In this document: one piece after another, positions 50,928 through 60,206 of the stretch
Position numbering within the stretch: position 1 is the stretch's first letter
Layout of the letters: every line of letters begins with the position of its first letter
Assembly (NCBI GenBank): GCA_040772005.1
Contig: JAXGYZ010000006.1
Location: 186,001 to 250,000, forward strand
Reading direction: 5' to 3'
Length of the DNA: 64,000 nucleotides
Origin: MWBF01 sp040772005
Lineage (GTDB): Bacteria > Chloroflexota > Anaerolineae > CG2-30-64-16
Made by a program: the position numbers and the translations under genes
The notes under the pieces: model-generated
What the model was told of the DNA's origin: nothing
Databases searched by the model: none
The model's input: only the letters and a program-made list of their open reading frames with translations

Positions 50928-50993
50928 TCTCTCCTCTTTGGCTGACTCTGGCGCCGCCAGAAGATCGCGTCTCCCTTGTACCCGGCGCTCGAT

Positions 50994-51380
50994 TCAGCCT
51001 GCAATCAGTTGTGCCGGCCCGTCCCACACCGCACAGCGCACGCCTTCGCCGCGGTCCAGATAGCCGAAGCACTCATCGCAACCCGTGCAAACCAGGATCT
51101 CGTCCAGCCGGCCCGCCTGCACCTTCGCCGGCCACTCGGCATCGGCGATCAGCCCGCGGCCTACCGCGATCAGGCTGGCCCGGCCGGCAGCCAGGGCCTC
51201 CAGCGCCCGCGCCAGCCGGTCCATCTCACCCACCGCAATGACCGGCACGCCCAGGGCCATGAACGGCGCGGCCCGATCGGCCGGCGCCGCGGCGCTGGCC
51301 GGCGAGATATCCAGGATATCGACCCCCGTCGCCACCAGCGCCCGCGCTAGGCTCTCGGCGATATCATGGCCGTCACCCAC
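50994..51380 (-). pseudogene. C-terminal fragment of an old-yellow-enzyme NADH:flavin oxidoreductase
   Basis: 128 residues: ARALVATGVDILDISPASA, PVIAVGEMDRLARALEALAAGRASLIAVGRGLIADAEWPAKVQAG, ILVCTGCDECFGYL. This is the last third of the OYE barrel with the FMN-phosphate loop (VGRGLIADAEW) and the first Cys residues of an iron-sulfur-type extension (CTGCDEC). Full enzymes have at least 340 residues; the N-terminal two thirds are missing upstream, where only non-matching DNA is found. A decayed remnant. Confidence 0.7.
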
Positions 51381-51475
51381 CGGCGTATGATGGGCTGTCT
51401 AGAGGATCCGGCGCAGCGGACGCTATCCGGGATCCGGCGGGGCATCCCGCCTGACGCAATCCTCTCGGTTCCCGG

Positions 51476-52249
51476 TCAGCGGCTCACCTGCAGGTTGTCA
51501 AAGGCGGCCAGCGAACCTTCATCGATCGAGCGCAGGCCCACCCTGCCGGACGCCCACAGGTCCCGGGTGAACCGGGACTGCAGCTCGTTATCGACGAAGG
51601 CCTGATAGGTAGACCCTGCGGCCACCACCTGCAGGTGATACGGCGTCGAGCACATCCAGGTGTCGTTGCGCGTGCCGGGCACCTCTTCGTGCTCCCCGTC
51701 GCGCACGATCTCCCACCATGTGCCGTGGTTGCAGTCGGCGACAAACGCTACGAAGTTGTGGCGATCCTGGACCCGCACCAGCACCAGGGCCGTGTACTGC
51801 CGGCCAGCCGTCGAGGACAGGTCGACATCCACCGTGTAGTCCGTCCAGGCCTCATCCCCGACGAAGATGTCGCCGCCCAGCTCGTTGACCGGGATCAGCC
51901 ACCCATTGACCGTCATCCACTCGCCCTGGACCACCTGCCAGGCATCCTGCAGGCCGGCCTCGAAGTCATCGCGGAACAGGATGGCCGCGGACTCGGCCGG
52001 GCCGACGGGCGTGCTCTCAGCCGCCGGGACCGGCGTGGCGCTCGGGAGCGGCGGAGTGGGTGTGGCTTCCGGTTCTGCCAGCGCAATGGCGGTCAACGTC
52101 GCGGCCACGGCCTGCGCGATGTCGGGCGTGTCGGGCGGCGGGCCGGCAGCTGGTTGCGCCGGGACCGGATAGGCACAGGCCTGCAGCAGTCCAAAGAGCA
52201 CAACTAACGTCACAGCCAACCATAGGCGCCCCAACGAGTTCTGTGTCAT
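51476..52249 (-). CDS. Lipoprotein with concanavalin-like (LamG/DUF1080-type) domain
   Basis: 257 residues. Signal LAVTLVVLFGLLQACAYPV with lipobox LQAC, a Pro/Thr linker (about 27-80), then a jelly-roll domain: LFRDDFEAGLQDAWQVVQGEWMTVNGWLIP, WTDYTVDVDLSST, ALVLVRVQDRHNFVAFVADC, ending GRVGLRSIDEGSLAAFDNLQVS. This is the typical form of LamG/3-keto-disaccharide-hydrolase-like carbohydrate-binding domains. ATG 52249 follows AGGAGGTTCCT. Confidence 0.85.
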   Translation of the reverse strand: MTQNSLGRLWLAVTLVVLFGLLQACAYPVPAQPAAGPPPDTPDIAQAVAATLTAIALAEPEATPTPPLPSATPVPAAESTPVGPAESAAILFRDDFEAGLQDAWQVVQGEWMTVNGWLIPVNELGGDIFVGDEAWTDYTVDVDLSSTAGRQYTALVLVRVQDRHNFVAFVADCNHGTWWEIVRDGEHEEVPGTRNDTWMCSTPYHLQVVAAGSTYQAFVDNELQSRFTRDLWASGRVGLRSIDEGSLAAFDNLQVSR

Positions 52250-52273
52250 AGGAACCTCCTGCGAACATCTCCA

Positions 52274-52315
52274 GCTTGCCGCCTGCGGCAAGCCGCTTGC
52301 TGCCTGCGGCAAGCC
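52274..52315. repeat. Tandem 21-bp palindromic repeat
   Basis: GCTTGCCGCCTGCGGCAAGCC (52274-52294) is repeated at 52295-52315 with one change. Each unit is itself a hairpin (GCTTGCCG / CGGCAAGC). It lies between the lipoprotein gene and the secreted protein gene and could terminate or stabilise the upstream message. Confidence 0.7.
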
Positions 52316-52332
52316 CCTCCCATCCTGGAGCG

Positions 52333-54165
52333 CTATTCGGTCGTGGTCACCGTTTCGATGCGGTCCACGCACAATCCCCAGTTCACCACCGACCCGTCCG
52401 AGACGAGCTGCACCCTTACCGTGCGGCCACTGACCGCCGAGGACCACGTCCCCGCAGGATAGCTGCCCGTGAACCGGTTGACTTCCTGGCCGCTGCCGGT
52501 CCGCACATACACATAATCATACCCATTCTCGGTGTCGATCCGGGTGAAGTGTACGCGGGAGGCCACGGCGGAGGTGTCCGGGTTGGTCAGGGTCCAGGTG
52601 TTGTTGTAGCTGTTCGCATAAGGATGGGCCGACTCAACCAGGCAGCCGGCAGCCCCGCCGGTTGCCTTCCGGACCAAAGGCAAGTAGGTGCCGCGAATCC
52701 CGGGAGCCGGCATGCGGACGCGGGCTCCCCAGATGTCGAAATCGGTGGATGGCTGGCCCGGCGCATGCTTCGCGTAGATGGCCAGGAAATCAGCGGCGCC
52801 AACACCGGACACAGGAATGGTCGACAGAGCCATACCGATCTGGTCGTCGTTGGCATAGTCGACCGAGCTCCCGATGCCGGGCTGGCGCGTCGTGCCGTCG
52901 GGGCGCAGTAGCAGGCCCTCCGGCGTCACCCGCTGGACTAACGCCAGCGAGATATACCCCCAGACGGACTCGATGTGGGTGCTCAGCCCCACCAGGTATT
53001 CATTGGCCGCGGGCAGGAACGCGGCCGCCAGCGCGCCGGAAGGTGCGCGGCCGGCGTGCGGCTGCGCGTATGTCATCCGAGCCACGGCTAACTGGCTGCC
53101 CGGCAGGTTGCCCAGTGGAAACATCCGGCCGTTGACATACCAGAGGTGCGCGGTATCCCGCAGTTCATGCTCGAACCACACGGCTGTAAAGCCGCCAGCA
53201 GAAGCGGCAATCGCCGGCCGCGGCGTCCAGGTGGCCGACGAGTCATAGTTCGCGTAATCAATGCCGGTGGTAAGAGCCACATCCCCGCCGATGGACGCCA
53301 GGTTCCCGGTGAGTTTCTGGGCATAGACATCGAAGCGCGCCGCAGTGCCGCCTGCGTTCCGCCGGTCTTCCCAGAGCACCATGTACTGGTTGAGGCCCGC
53401 GCTGTAGGCCAGCCGTGGCCGGAACGCGCCTGCGGCCACATCCGTGACCTCGACGCCAGTGCTGAGGACGGGCGCCTCATCGGCAAAGCCGAAAGCCACG
53501 GCGCGCACCCGGCTGCTGCTCGACGCGGAGTTCCCGCAGTCCGCAGTCTGCGCCCCGAACAGCGTCGACGGCATGTAGTCGTCCCCCTCTACGTAAGCCA
53601 GCACGTACTCCCCGCGGGCCGGGCTGTAGATGAGGTTGGGCGAATGGTTGTGCACGGCTCCGGTTACCAGCACGCGATCTGCGCGCGGGGTGGCGTCATT
53701 GACGCGCTGGACCTGCACGGTGCAGGCGCCGCCGCGGCGGGCCCATGCAACGACGAAGCCCCGATTGCCCGCCGCCACGCTGGGCAGCGAGTTTCGGGCG
53801 ACATTATTGCTGTCTGAAATGCGGAACTCCCCACCGGTGGGTTGGCCCAATGCGTCGAGGAACATCCCGTAGACATCAAACCCATCTGACGACGAGCCCG
53901 CGTTACGCAGGCTCATCCAGACGACCAGGTGACGCCCCGTCACGGGGTCGAATGCCACTGCTGGATAGATATCGGCATCCCGCTCATCGCCCTCTCCGGA
54001 CGCACCGGCCACGCGAAAGGGCGGCAGCAGGGTGGCAGGGCCCCCGTCCGCATAAGCAAGCGGGGCCGGCAGCCCACACAAGCTGAAGAGCAGCACGGCC
54101 GTCGACGCAGCCCGCAACGCGAGCCGCGGCGCCTCGTGCAAAAGCAGAGCGCGTATCGGGGACAT
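52333..54165 (-). CDS. Secreted protein with beta-propeller-like region and CUB-like end
   Basis: 610 residues. Signal peptide AASTAVLLFSLCGLPAPLAYA. The body has repeated YPAVAFDPVTGRHLVVWMSLRN / NLIYSPARGEYVLAYVEGD / RPRLAYSAGLNQYMVLWEDRRN / RPAIAASAGGFTAVWFEHE blades, as in surface beta-propellers. After IRGTYLPLVRKATGG, the ~90-residue C-terminal domain (ESAHPYANSYNNTWTLT ... DYVYVRTGSGQEVNRFTGSYPAG) resembles a CUB or proprotein-like sandwich. No catalytic site seen. YLPLV(R/L) also ends the peptidase at 54279, so it may mark a shared surface-sorting tail. Confidence 0.8.
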   Translation of the reverse strand: MSPIRALLLHEAPRLALRAASTAVLLFSLCGLPAPLAYADGGPATLLPPFRVAGASGEGDERDADIYPAVAFDPVTGRHLVVWMSLRNAGSSSDGFDVYGMFLDALGQPTGGEFRISDSNNVARNSLPSVAAGNRGFVVAWARRGGACTVQVQRVNDATPRADRVLVTGAVHNHSPNLIYSPARGEYVLAYVEGDDYMPSTLFGAQTADCGNSASSSSRVRAVAFGFADEAPVLSTGVEVTDVAAGAFRPRLAYSAGLNQYMVLWEDRRNAGGTAARFDVYAQKLTGNLASIGGDVALTTGIDYANYDSSATWTPRPAIAASAGGFTAVWFEHELRDTAHLWYVNGRMFPLGNLPGSQLAVARMTYAQPHAGRAPSGALAAAFLPAANEYLVGLSTHIESVWGYISLALVQRVTPEGLLLRPDGTTRQPGIGSSVDYANDDQIGMALSTIPVSGVGAADFLAIYAKHAPGQPSTDFDIWGARVRMPAPGIRGTYLPLVRKATGGAAGCLVESAHPYANSYNNTWTLTNPDTSAVASRVHFTRIDTENGYDYVYVRTGSGQEVNRFTGSYPAGTWSSAVSGRTVRVQLVSDGSVVNWGLCVDRIETVTTTE

Positions 54166-54278
54166 TCGGCACTCCTTGTCTGCGATGGCAGGGCGTAAAT
54201 GTGCGGGTCGTCAGGTGCAGGTTCGGCCCCGGGCGGCGAAGCTTGGGTTCTCGCCATCCCGGGGCCGGCCAGGGAGGG

Positions 54279-57200
54279 TCAGCGCAGGACGAGAGGCAGG
54301 TAGACGACCGGGTTGTCCGCCGCCTTGCCAGCCTTATCCCAGGCTTGCGCGAAGGTAAGGCCGGCCAGGCTCGTCAGGCCGGTTCGGTGCAGCTCCCGGT
54401 CGATCTCGGCTGCGAGAGCACCGCCGCCTTGGGCGCGGTCAACGGCCGCCAACGCAGCCAGGAAGGCATTCAGATGGTCAATCTGCGCGTGACTCACGAC
54501 CACACGGTCGCCTCGGCCGTCCACGAGCTGCTCCAGCCCGGGTGTGAACTCAGCCAGGATGTCTGCGGCCGTGCTGCGCAGCGCAGGATCGAGCAGCAGC
54601 AGGCGGCTGGCGCGGCCGGTATGTGCCTCATATAACTCCCGGTAGTACTTGCCTGCGGCGCTCCCGCCCAGCAGTTCATCCCGCACCCGGTACAACGTCG
54701 CGGCGATGTCCAACACTGAAGCCTGCTCCGTGACCGCCGGCCCAGCAAGCACGGCCGCAGCCGCGCACGTGCAATCGTTTGATGGCGGGTTCCATTGGCC
54801 ATCGAGGCCGACCGCGTTGAAGCCCTCCGTCACTGCGGTGTAGACGGCCGTGTCATCGGCATAGAGGTCCTGCGCAGACTGAAGCGCGGCCGCGCGTGCA
54901 TCTTCAAGGCTGGAGGTCTCGCCCAGGTAGACCGTAAGCGCACGATAGAAGATGCGCTCGGCCTTGTCCTTGCCGGCCGCAGCTTGGGTCGCGATGTTGT
55001 GGAAAGCCTTATTCGTAATGCCGCTGTTGGTGTGCACGCCCTCCTCGTCGGAGCACGTGCTGACCCAAGCATCGACGTGGGCGGGCTGGCCGAACCGGGC
55101 CGGGTCGGCCATGTCGCGGATGGCCTCGCGCCCGCCCAGCGCTTCATCCGGCAGGTCATCGCCGATCAGCCAGTCGTCGCGGTCGACCATCGCAGCAAAG
55201 ATATCGGAGAAGCTCTCGTTGAGCGCACCGGACTGCCAACGGTACTCCAGCTTCGCAGAATTGGAGGTAACCGCATGGGTCAATTCGTGCGCGATGACAT
55301 CCTTGACGGTGAATCCGTCGCCATAGACCATCTGCGTGCCATCCCAGAAGGCATTGAGATAGTTGCTGCCGTAATGGGCCGTGGAGATAATCGTGGCACC
55401 ATCATCATCGAAGCTGTCCCGCTGATACGTGCTCCAGAAATAATCATAGACCTGCCCGGCGAAATCATGAGCGTGATCGACATCCGCATCATTGACCGGA
55501 CCTTGGTCGTCCACTCGAAGCAAGGTGCCGGGCAAACTCGTGGCGTTGTTCGCCGAGTATGTCTCACGGCTGCTGTGACCCGGCTGGCGCAAATGAAGTT
55601 CCAGCGTGTATAGACCATTGCTGGCCGTGTTATAGCTGCGGGCCTGAATCCGGTAACGCCCACTGTGCGGCAATGAGACATTGTAGAGCAGCGCATTGTT
55701 ATCTTCGCCGCCATCATCATCGGCCAGCAATTCAGTTCCATCCGGCGCAAGGAGCACGAGGTAGGGGTCCAGGCCACGCAGAATGCTCTTAGTCATCCAG
55801 ATCGTGGCTCGCTGCCCTTGCGCAGCATCGAAGTAGTAGGTGTCGCTATCAGTGTTTGGTTGGATGACGCCCCAAAGCGTTTGACCGGACGCTATGACCC
55901 TGTCATCATCAGCGTCGGTTGCATTCCCCCACCAGTGGACATGGGCCGTAGCTCCACCAGCGCGTTCGTAGTATTCGACCTTCACCTCATGGTCGCCTGC
56001 GGTCATGCTATGCTGAATGGAGAAATCGGTAGCGCCCTGGTCTCGCCAGGCATCGACAATCGGTTCGCCGTCTATCCAGACGCGCATGCCATCGTCCGAC
56101 TCAGCGAAGAACGTGTAAGTGTCTGCCGCGAAAGGGAAATTCCCTATCCAGCGAACGGAGAAGTCATCATTGGCAATACCACGACCGGGGCCGCCGGTGT
56201 CCCAGTCGTATGCGATGGGAGCCTCTTCCCATACTTCGAAGGTTGGAGTCCCCGCAAGCTCTCGATTGTTGAAGTAGCTTGCCTTGAACTTACCGTGACT
56301 GCTGAAGGCCGGAGGGTCATCAGAGAAAAGTCTATCGGGCCCCATGCCTGTGTAGTGGGCTCCACCAGGAAAATACCGACTACGGTCACTGGTGTCTAGA
56401 TCATAGGGATCGACGATTCCCGTGTTAACCTTCGTGCTTGCAAAATGCAGGTGAATCCAAGAAGGAGTTGTGCCCGTATCACCTGCTACGCCAATCCGGT
56501 CGCCCTTCTTCACTTGTACGGTATTATCCTGACTCCCGATGGGAATCACGGATTCGATGTCGCGCAGATGCCCGTAGTAGGTGTAGTATATCTGACTTCC
56601 TAAGCTATGCTTGATCCAGACCTTATTCCCGGGGCCAGTCGCACAGTTGCCACATGCTTCCCCATCGGCAGCCGCCCGTACATCAAATGTCGACCAGTCA
56701 CTGCTGTCGTCGATAGTCCCTTTGATATAGTCGATGCCACCATGCGCTGCATTCCAGGTATATATCCAGCCTTGCTGGACTCGCATGCCCGGATCCTCGG
56801 CAAAAGGCAGGATCAAGAACTGATCGGACAAGATACGTGCTTCCTGAGACGCTGCTCCGGCACTTTGTTGTGGCACCGGCATAGGGTTGGACTGAGGCAT
56901 GGAGCCAGACGGAAAGAACCGAAGGGATTCAAGCACTTGTTGGTAGATCGAATTGTACTCCCCAGCTGGTTCCGGATTTCGGGCCGTCAATCTGACCTGG
57001 AGCAGTATTGTACCTTGCGGATACGCGATCGTTGCCGCATGGTTTTGCTGGATCAAACCAGATCCCGAGTAGGTCAGATGGATTCCAGGGACTCCCCAGA
57101 CCTCGGAGGCAGCTTCCGTGATTCCTGTAACAGAAGCTTGCGCATCGAGGGATCGGGAGAGGTCCGGATTCACGGGGATGAAACTCATGAGGTAACGACT

Positions 57201-57568
57201 CAGAGGAACGGAAGCTCGATGTAGCTCAGCGGTGATCTCGATGGATGCACCACTCATAAGCTGGGTTGCGCCCTGTGGCATAGCCTGCGCAACAGGATCC
57301 AAAAGCGCTACGTATGGGTAGCCCATGCTTTCGCTTGAAGATAACTGCCAGTCTGGGGGATATTGAATCGTATAGCCGATCACTGAGTCATGGTAGACTT
57401 TCCAACCAGCCTGGCGAGCTATTGCTCCTGCAATTGTTCCGCTCGCAGGAGGCAAATCCGCATCGTAAATCTTAGTCAGCACATCAACCATGTGGCTGTC
57501 CAGCGCATCGACCACATACAAGTTTCGCGCCGGCAATGCATCGTCCCGCAGTTCCACCAGCCAGGCTA
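54279..57568 (-). pseudogene. Secreted M23/PA14/PPC/M4 metallopeptidase, catalytic part, cut off from its leader by IS630
   Basis: About 1,096 residues remain, numbered from the IS-borne ATG at 57584. Order: end of PepSY propeptide (LAWLVELRDDALPARNLYVVDAL), PsbP-like domain (60-230), M23 peptidase with HGGID and HLH zinc ligands plus YYGHL (280-400), PA14 (455-600), PPC (610-715), M4 thermolysin-like domain with HELTH (~766), GALNESFSDIF and GVHTNSGITNKAF, then a C-terminal helical part ending YLPLVLR. All zinc ligands look intact. Bases 55.9-57.5 kb are less GC-rich than the rest (47% in 56401-56460 against 63% in 54301-54360, counted by hand). Without signal peptide it cannot be secreted. 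The matching 5' part is 58817-59428. Confidence 0.9.
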
Positions 57569-58816
57569 GTAGTCCGTCAAGCATGATTTGAATTGGTGAT
57601 CCAAGGTGAGTATACTTGTCAGAGTGCCAGCGAGAACCACTGACAAGGACACGAACCGTGGATCAGCCAACGACGCACAAGAAGTACCATGTCACCCTCA
57701 CCGACGACGAGCGCAGCATGCTCCGGGACCTGCTGTCGGCGGGCAAGGCCCCGGCCCGGACCCTGACGCATGCGCGTATCTTGCTCAAAGCCGATGAGAG
57801 CGACAGTGGCCCGGCCTGGAGCGACGAAGCCATCCGTCAGGCGCTTGATATCGGTCTCTCTACGGTTGCACGCGTACGCCAACGCTTTGTCGAGGAGGGC
57901 TTGGAGGCCGCCCTGGAGCGGCACAAACCCCGTCGCGACTACAGCCACCTGGTCGATGGCGAGTGCGAAGCCCATCTGGTAGCCTTGGCTTGCAGTGCGC
58001 CGCCGATGGGCCACCAACGCTGGACGCTGCGCCTGCTGGCCGACCAGCTGGTTGCGTGTGAGTACATCGATAACATCTCGCACGAAACCGTGCGCCAGGT
58101 GCTCAAAAAAACGAACTTAAGCCTTGGGTAAAGAAGGAGTGGTGCATTCCACCCCAAGCCAATGCCGAATTCGTGCACCACATGGAAGATGTGCTGGATC
58201 TGTATACGCGGCCTTTCGAGGCGCGTTACCCGCTGGTGTGCTTTGACGAGACCAGCAAGCAACTGATCGGCGAAACGCGCCGTCCGTTACCAGCCGAGCC
58301 GGGTCAACCCGAGCGCTACGACTACGAATACGTGCGCAACGGGGTGGCGAACCTGTTCATGTTCTTCGCCCCCTTGCACAACTGGCGCCACGTTAAGCCG
58401 ACTGAACACCGCACCAAGCAGGACTGGGCCTACTGCATGCGCGACCTCGTCGATGTCCACTTCCCAGACGCCGTCCGGATTCGGCTGGTTGAGGATAACC
58501 TCAACACCCATGATCCGGCCGCATTGTACGAGGTCTTCGAGCCTGCCGAAGCCAAGCGCATCTTGGATCGGCTGGAGTTCCATTACACGCCCAAGCATGG
58601 CAGCTGGCTCAACATGGCTGAGATCGAACTCAGCGTCTTGAGTGGTCAGTGCCTGGATCAGCGCATTCCCAACCTGCTCCGCCTCCAACAAGAGGTGGCG
58701 GCCTGGGAAGCCGACCGTAATGCTGCCGCCGCAACCGTCAACTGGCGTTTCACGACGGCTGATGCTCGCATTAAGCTCAAGCGACTTTACCCGTCAATTG
58801 AGCCTTGACAAGGTAC
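57569..58816 (+). mobile_element. IS630-family insertion sequence, 1,248 bp, complete
   Basis: Flanked by TA on both sides (57567-57568 and 58817-58818) within an original CTAG, the preferred IS630-type target. Imperfect inverted ends: GTAGTCCGTCAAGCATGATT left and GTACCTTGTCAAGGCTCAAT right (reverse-complemented), sharing GTCAAG and neighbouring bases. Removing the element together with one TA joins the host reading frame as PGTAARL / AWLVELRD with no change of frame. The insertion is therefore probably recent. Confidence 0.92.
57658..58808 (+). CDS. IS630 transposase, made by -1 frameshift on A7
   Basis: Two ORFs: an HTH part (VTLTDDERSMLRDLLSAG ... WSDEAIRQALDIGLSTVARVRQRFVEEGLEAALE) and a DDE part (LVCFDETSKQLIGE, VRLVEDNLNTHDPAALYE, LEFHYTPKHGSWLNMAEIELS). 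The catalytic Asp, Asp and Glu are in CFDE, EDN and NMAEIE. A run of seven A at 58105-58111 lets the frame slip by -1, giving ...VLKKNELKPWVKKEWCIPP, the normal family sequence; unslipped, translation stops at 58131. Full product about 383 residues from the proposed GTG at 57658. Confidence 0.88.
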
Positions 58817-59428
58817 TAGCCGGGCGGCTGTTCCGGGCGCCTCACCGCGACCCGGATAGACTACCAGGCGAGGCTGAGCCATCAACTGACCGCCCGGCAG
58901 CGCCTTCCGCGTGGCCTCGAGCGCCTGCTGGGAGATAACGGCAGGCCGGACATCGACGAGCCGGATGCCGGGCACGAAGCCATTGCCGATGGCTGCCACG
59001 CTCCGCCCATCCGTCGCAAGATGCACCTTCATCGACGCATTGTAGACTTCGACACCCCGATACACCTGGCCGAGGGTCACGTGCGTCATGCCCAGGTCGT
59101 CGACCTCTTCGGCCTGCACCACCAGTTCGACGGCTGCATCGGTGATGCCGAACACATCGGCGTAGCGGTCGACGAAGGCGACCACCGCCTGCGATTTATC
59201 CGCTGCACCGGCCGCCTGCGCGACAACCTCCAAAGGAATGGGGCCGCGGATAAAGCTCGGCCTGCCGGTGAACGGATTCTGAGTGACCTCGACCGGACCG
59301 TCTGCCGCAGCCTGCAGCCTGTCGATACCTGCCGGCGCGTTTGACTGGGCATATCCGGGGGCGCCGGAAACGAGCGAACTTAGCGTACTCAGAACGACAA
59401 TGAGCAGGACAAGGGTCTTGTGGTTCAT
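58817..59428 (-). pseudogene. 5' part of the metallopeptidase gene: signal peptide, FTP and PepSY propeptide
   Basis: About 203 host-coded residues. Signal peptide MNHKTLVLLIVVLSTLSSLVSGAPGYAQ; FTP domain (PRFIRG-like SFIRGPIPL, FVDRYADVFGITDAAVELVVQAEEVDDLGMTHVTLGQVYRGVEVYNASMKVHLATDGRSVAAIGNGFVPG, read in pieces); start of PepSY (QQALEATRKALPG). This is the inhibitory/chaperone propeptide of M4 peptidases. It reads into IS DNA for a few codons (VPCQGSIDG) and stops. The missing part is 54279-57568. Confidence 0.9.
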
Positions 59429-59442
59429 GTGGCTTCTCCATT

Positions 59443-59889
59443 CTATGCACAGCGGCCATGGCCGGATGAGGATGACTGACTTTCCTGAGCGATCAATTGG
59501 TTGAGGGCTTGAATGACAGCCTGGAGGGACTCGGGCACCGCGCCGTCGATCGCGCGCACTGTGTGCCCCCGGTAGGTGATGATATATTCGATCTGATCTG
59601 CACCCTGGCGGGCGGGTGGAAACTGGCGCCGAAGGTCGGTGAAGCCGGCTTCGGCAAAGGTACTCTGAAGATCCGCTATACTCTGGGATGGCACATCGAA
59701 GGTGACAGTCTTGCCTCGCCGGGTCAGCGATGCCTTGCCGTCCGGCGCAATGACCATGTGGTCATCGAATCCGGCAAAACCGCCTGACCGGCGATAGTCA
59801 ACGAGCGCGCCACCCGCGGCCGGACGGACACAGCCGGCGAGCCATGTGCAGAGAAGCACGAGGAACGCGAGAAGCAGACGGTGAAGCAT
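59443..59889 (-). CDS. Emfourin-like lipoprotein (possible M4-peptidase inhibitor)
   Basis: 148 residues. Signal LLLAFLVLLCTWLAGCVRP with lipobox LAGC. Mature part: VDYRRSGGFAGFDDHMVIAPDG, DLQSTFAEAGFTDLRRQFPPARQGADQIEYIITYRGHTVRAIDGAVPESLQAVIQALNQLI. The YRRSGGFAG opening, the ADQ..Y.I.Y.....V...DG..PE.L..LI..L end and the size match the emfourin family, protein inhibitors of M4 proteases that are usually next to their target gene. It is directly upstream of the M4 gene, 14 bp apart. Assignment is from remembered family pattern. Confidence 0.7.
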   Translation of the reverse strand: MLHRLLLAFLVLLCTWLAGCVRPAAGGALVDYRRSGGFAGFDDHMVIAPDGKASLTRRGKTVTFDVPSQSIADLQSTFAEAGFTDLRRQFPPARQGADQIEYIITYRGHTVRAIDGAVPESLQAVIQALNQLIAQESQSSSSGHGRCA

Positions 59890-60206
59890 CGTCTTTTCCA
59901 CGAGAATCCGACTATTGGGTTGGCGAACGCAGTTGGGTCACATGAAAACGTGGCGGTTCTTAAGCATACATGAGAGCCAGACAAACTCCGTCAGCCGACA
60001 ACGCTCAAGAACTATTGGCAAGATTACCACCAACTGTCCAGAAAGGCAAAAGGTCCTGCTGAGCTTCAGACAGCAGATCAGCAGATCCTCCGCACATCCC
60101 CGGCCGGCCGGACGTGAATCACCTGGGAGCGCCGGCCGGTAGCCGGATCGGTCAGAATATCGTATAATGCCGGTCATCCGAACGCGCAACCTGGTAGTGA
60201 AGCCGA
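59890..60206. other. 317-bp divergent intergenic region
   Basis: No gene seen. It holds the promoters of the leftward inhibitor/peptidase genes and of the rightward MalT-type regulator. A perfect TATAAT (60163-60168) lies 38 bp before the regulator's ATG, with no good -35 box. Apart from that, only ordinary sequence. Confidence 0.5.
60163..60168 (+). promoter_or_regulatory. -10 box of the MalT-type regulator gene
   Basis: TATAAT at the expected distance for a ~32-base leader. The -35 region (near 60140) has no TTGACA-like hexamer, consistent with a regulated or weak promoter. Confidence 0.55.

Noticed and set aside
50994..51380. Complete small flavin enzyme
   Set aside because: Only the last third of the OYE barrel is present, without substrate-binding residues or an upstream continuation.
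58173..58808. Second IS630 ORF as an independent gene
   Set aside because: No ribosome site; its upstream extension in the same frame continues the transposase sequence from the A7 run.
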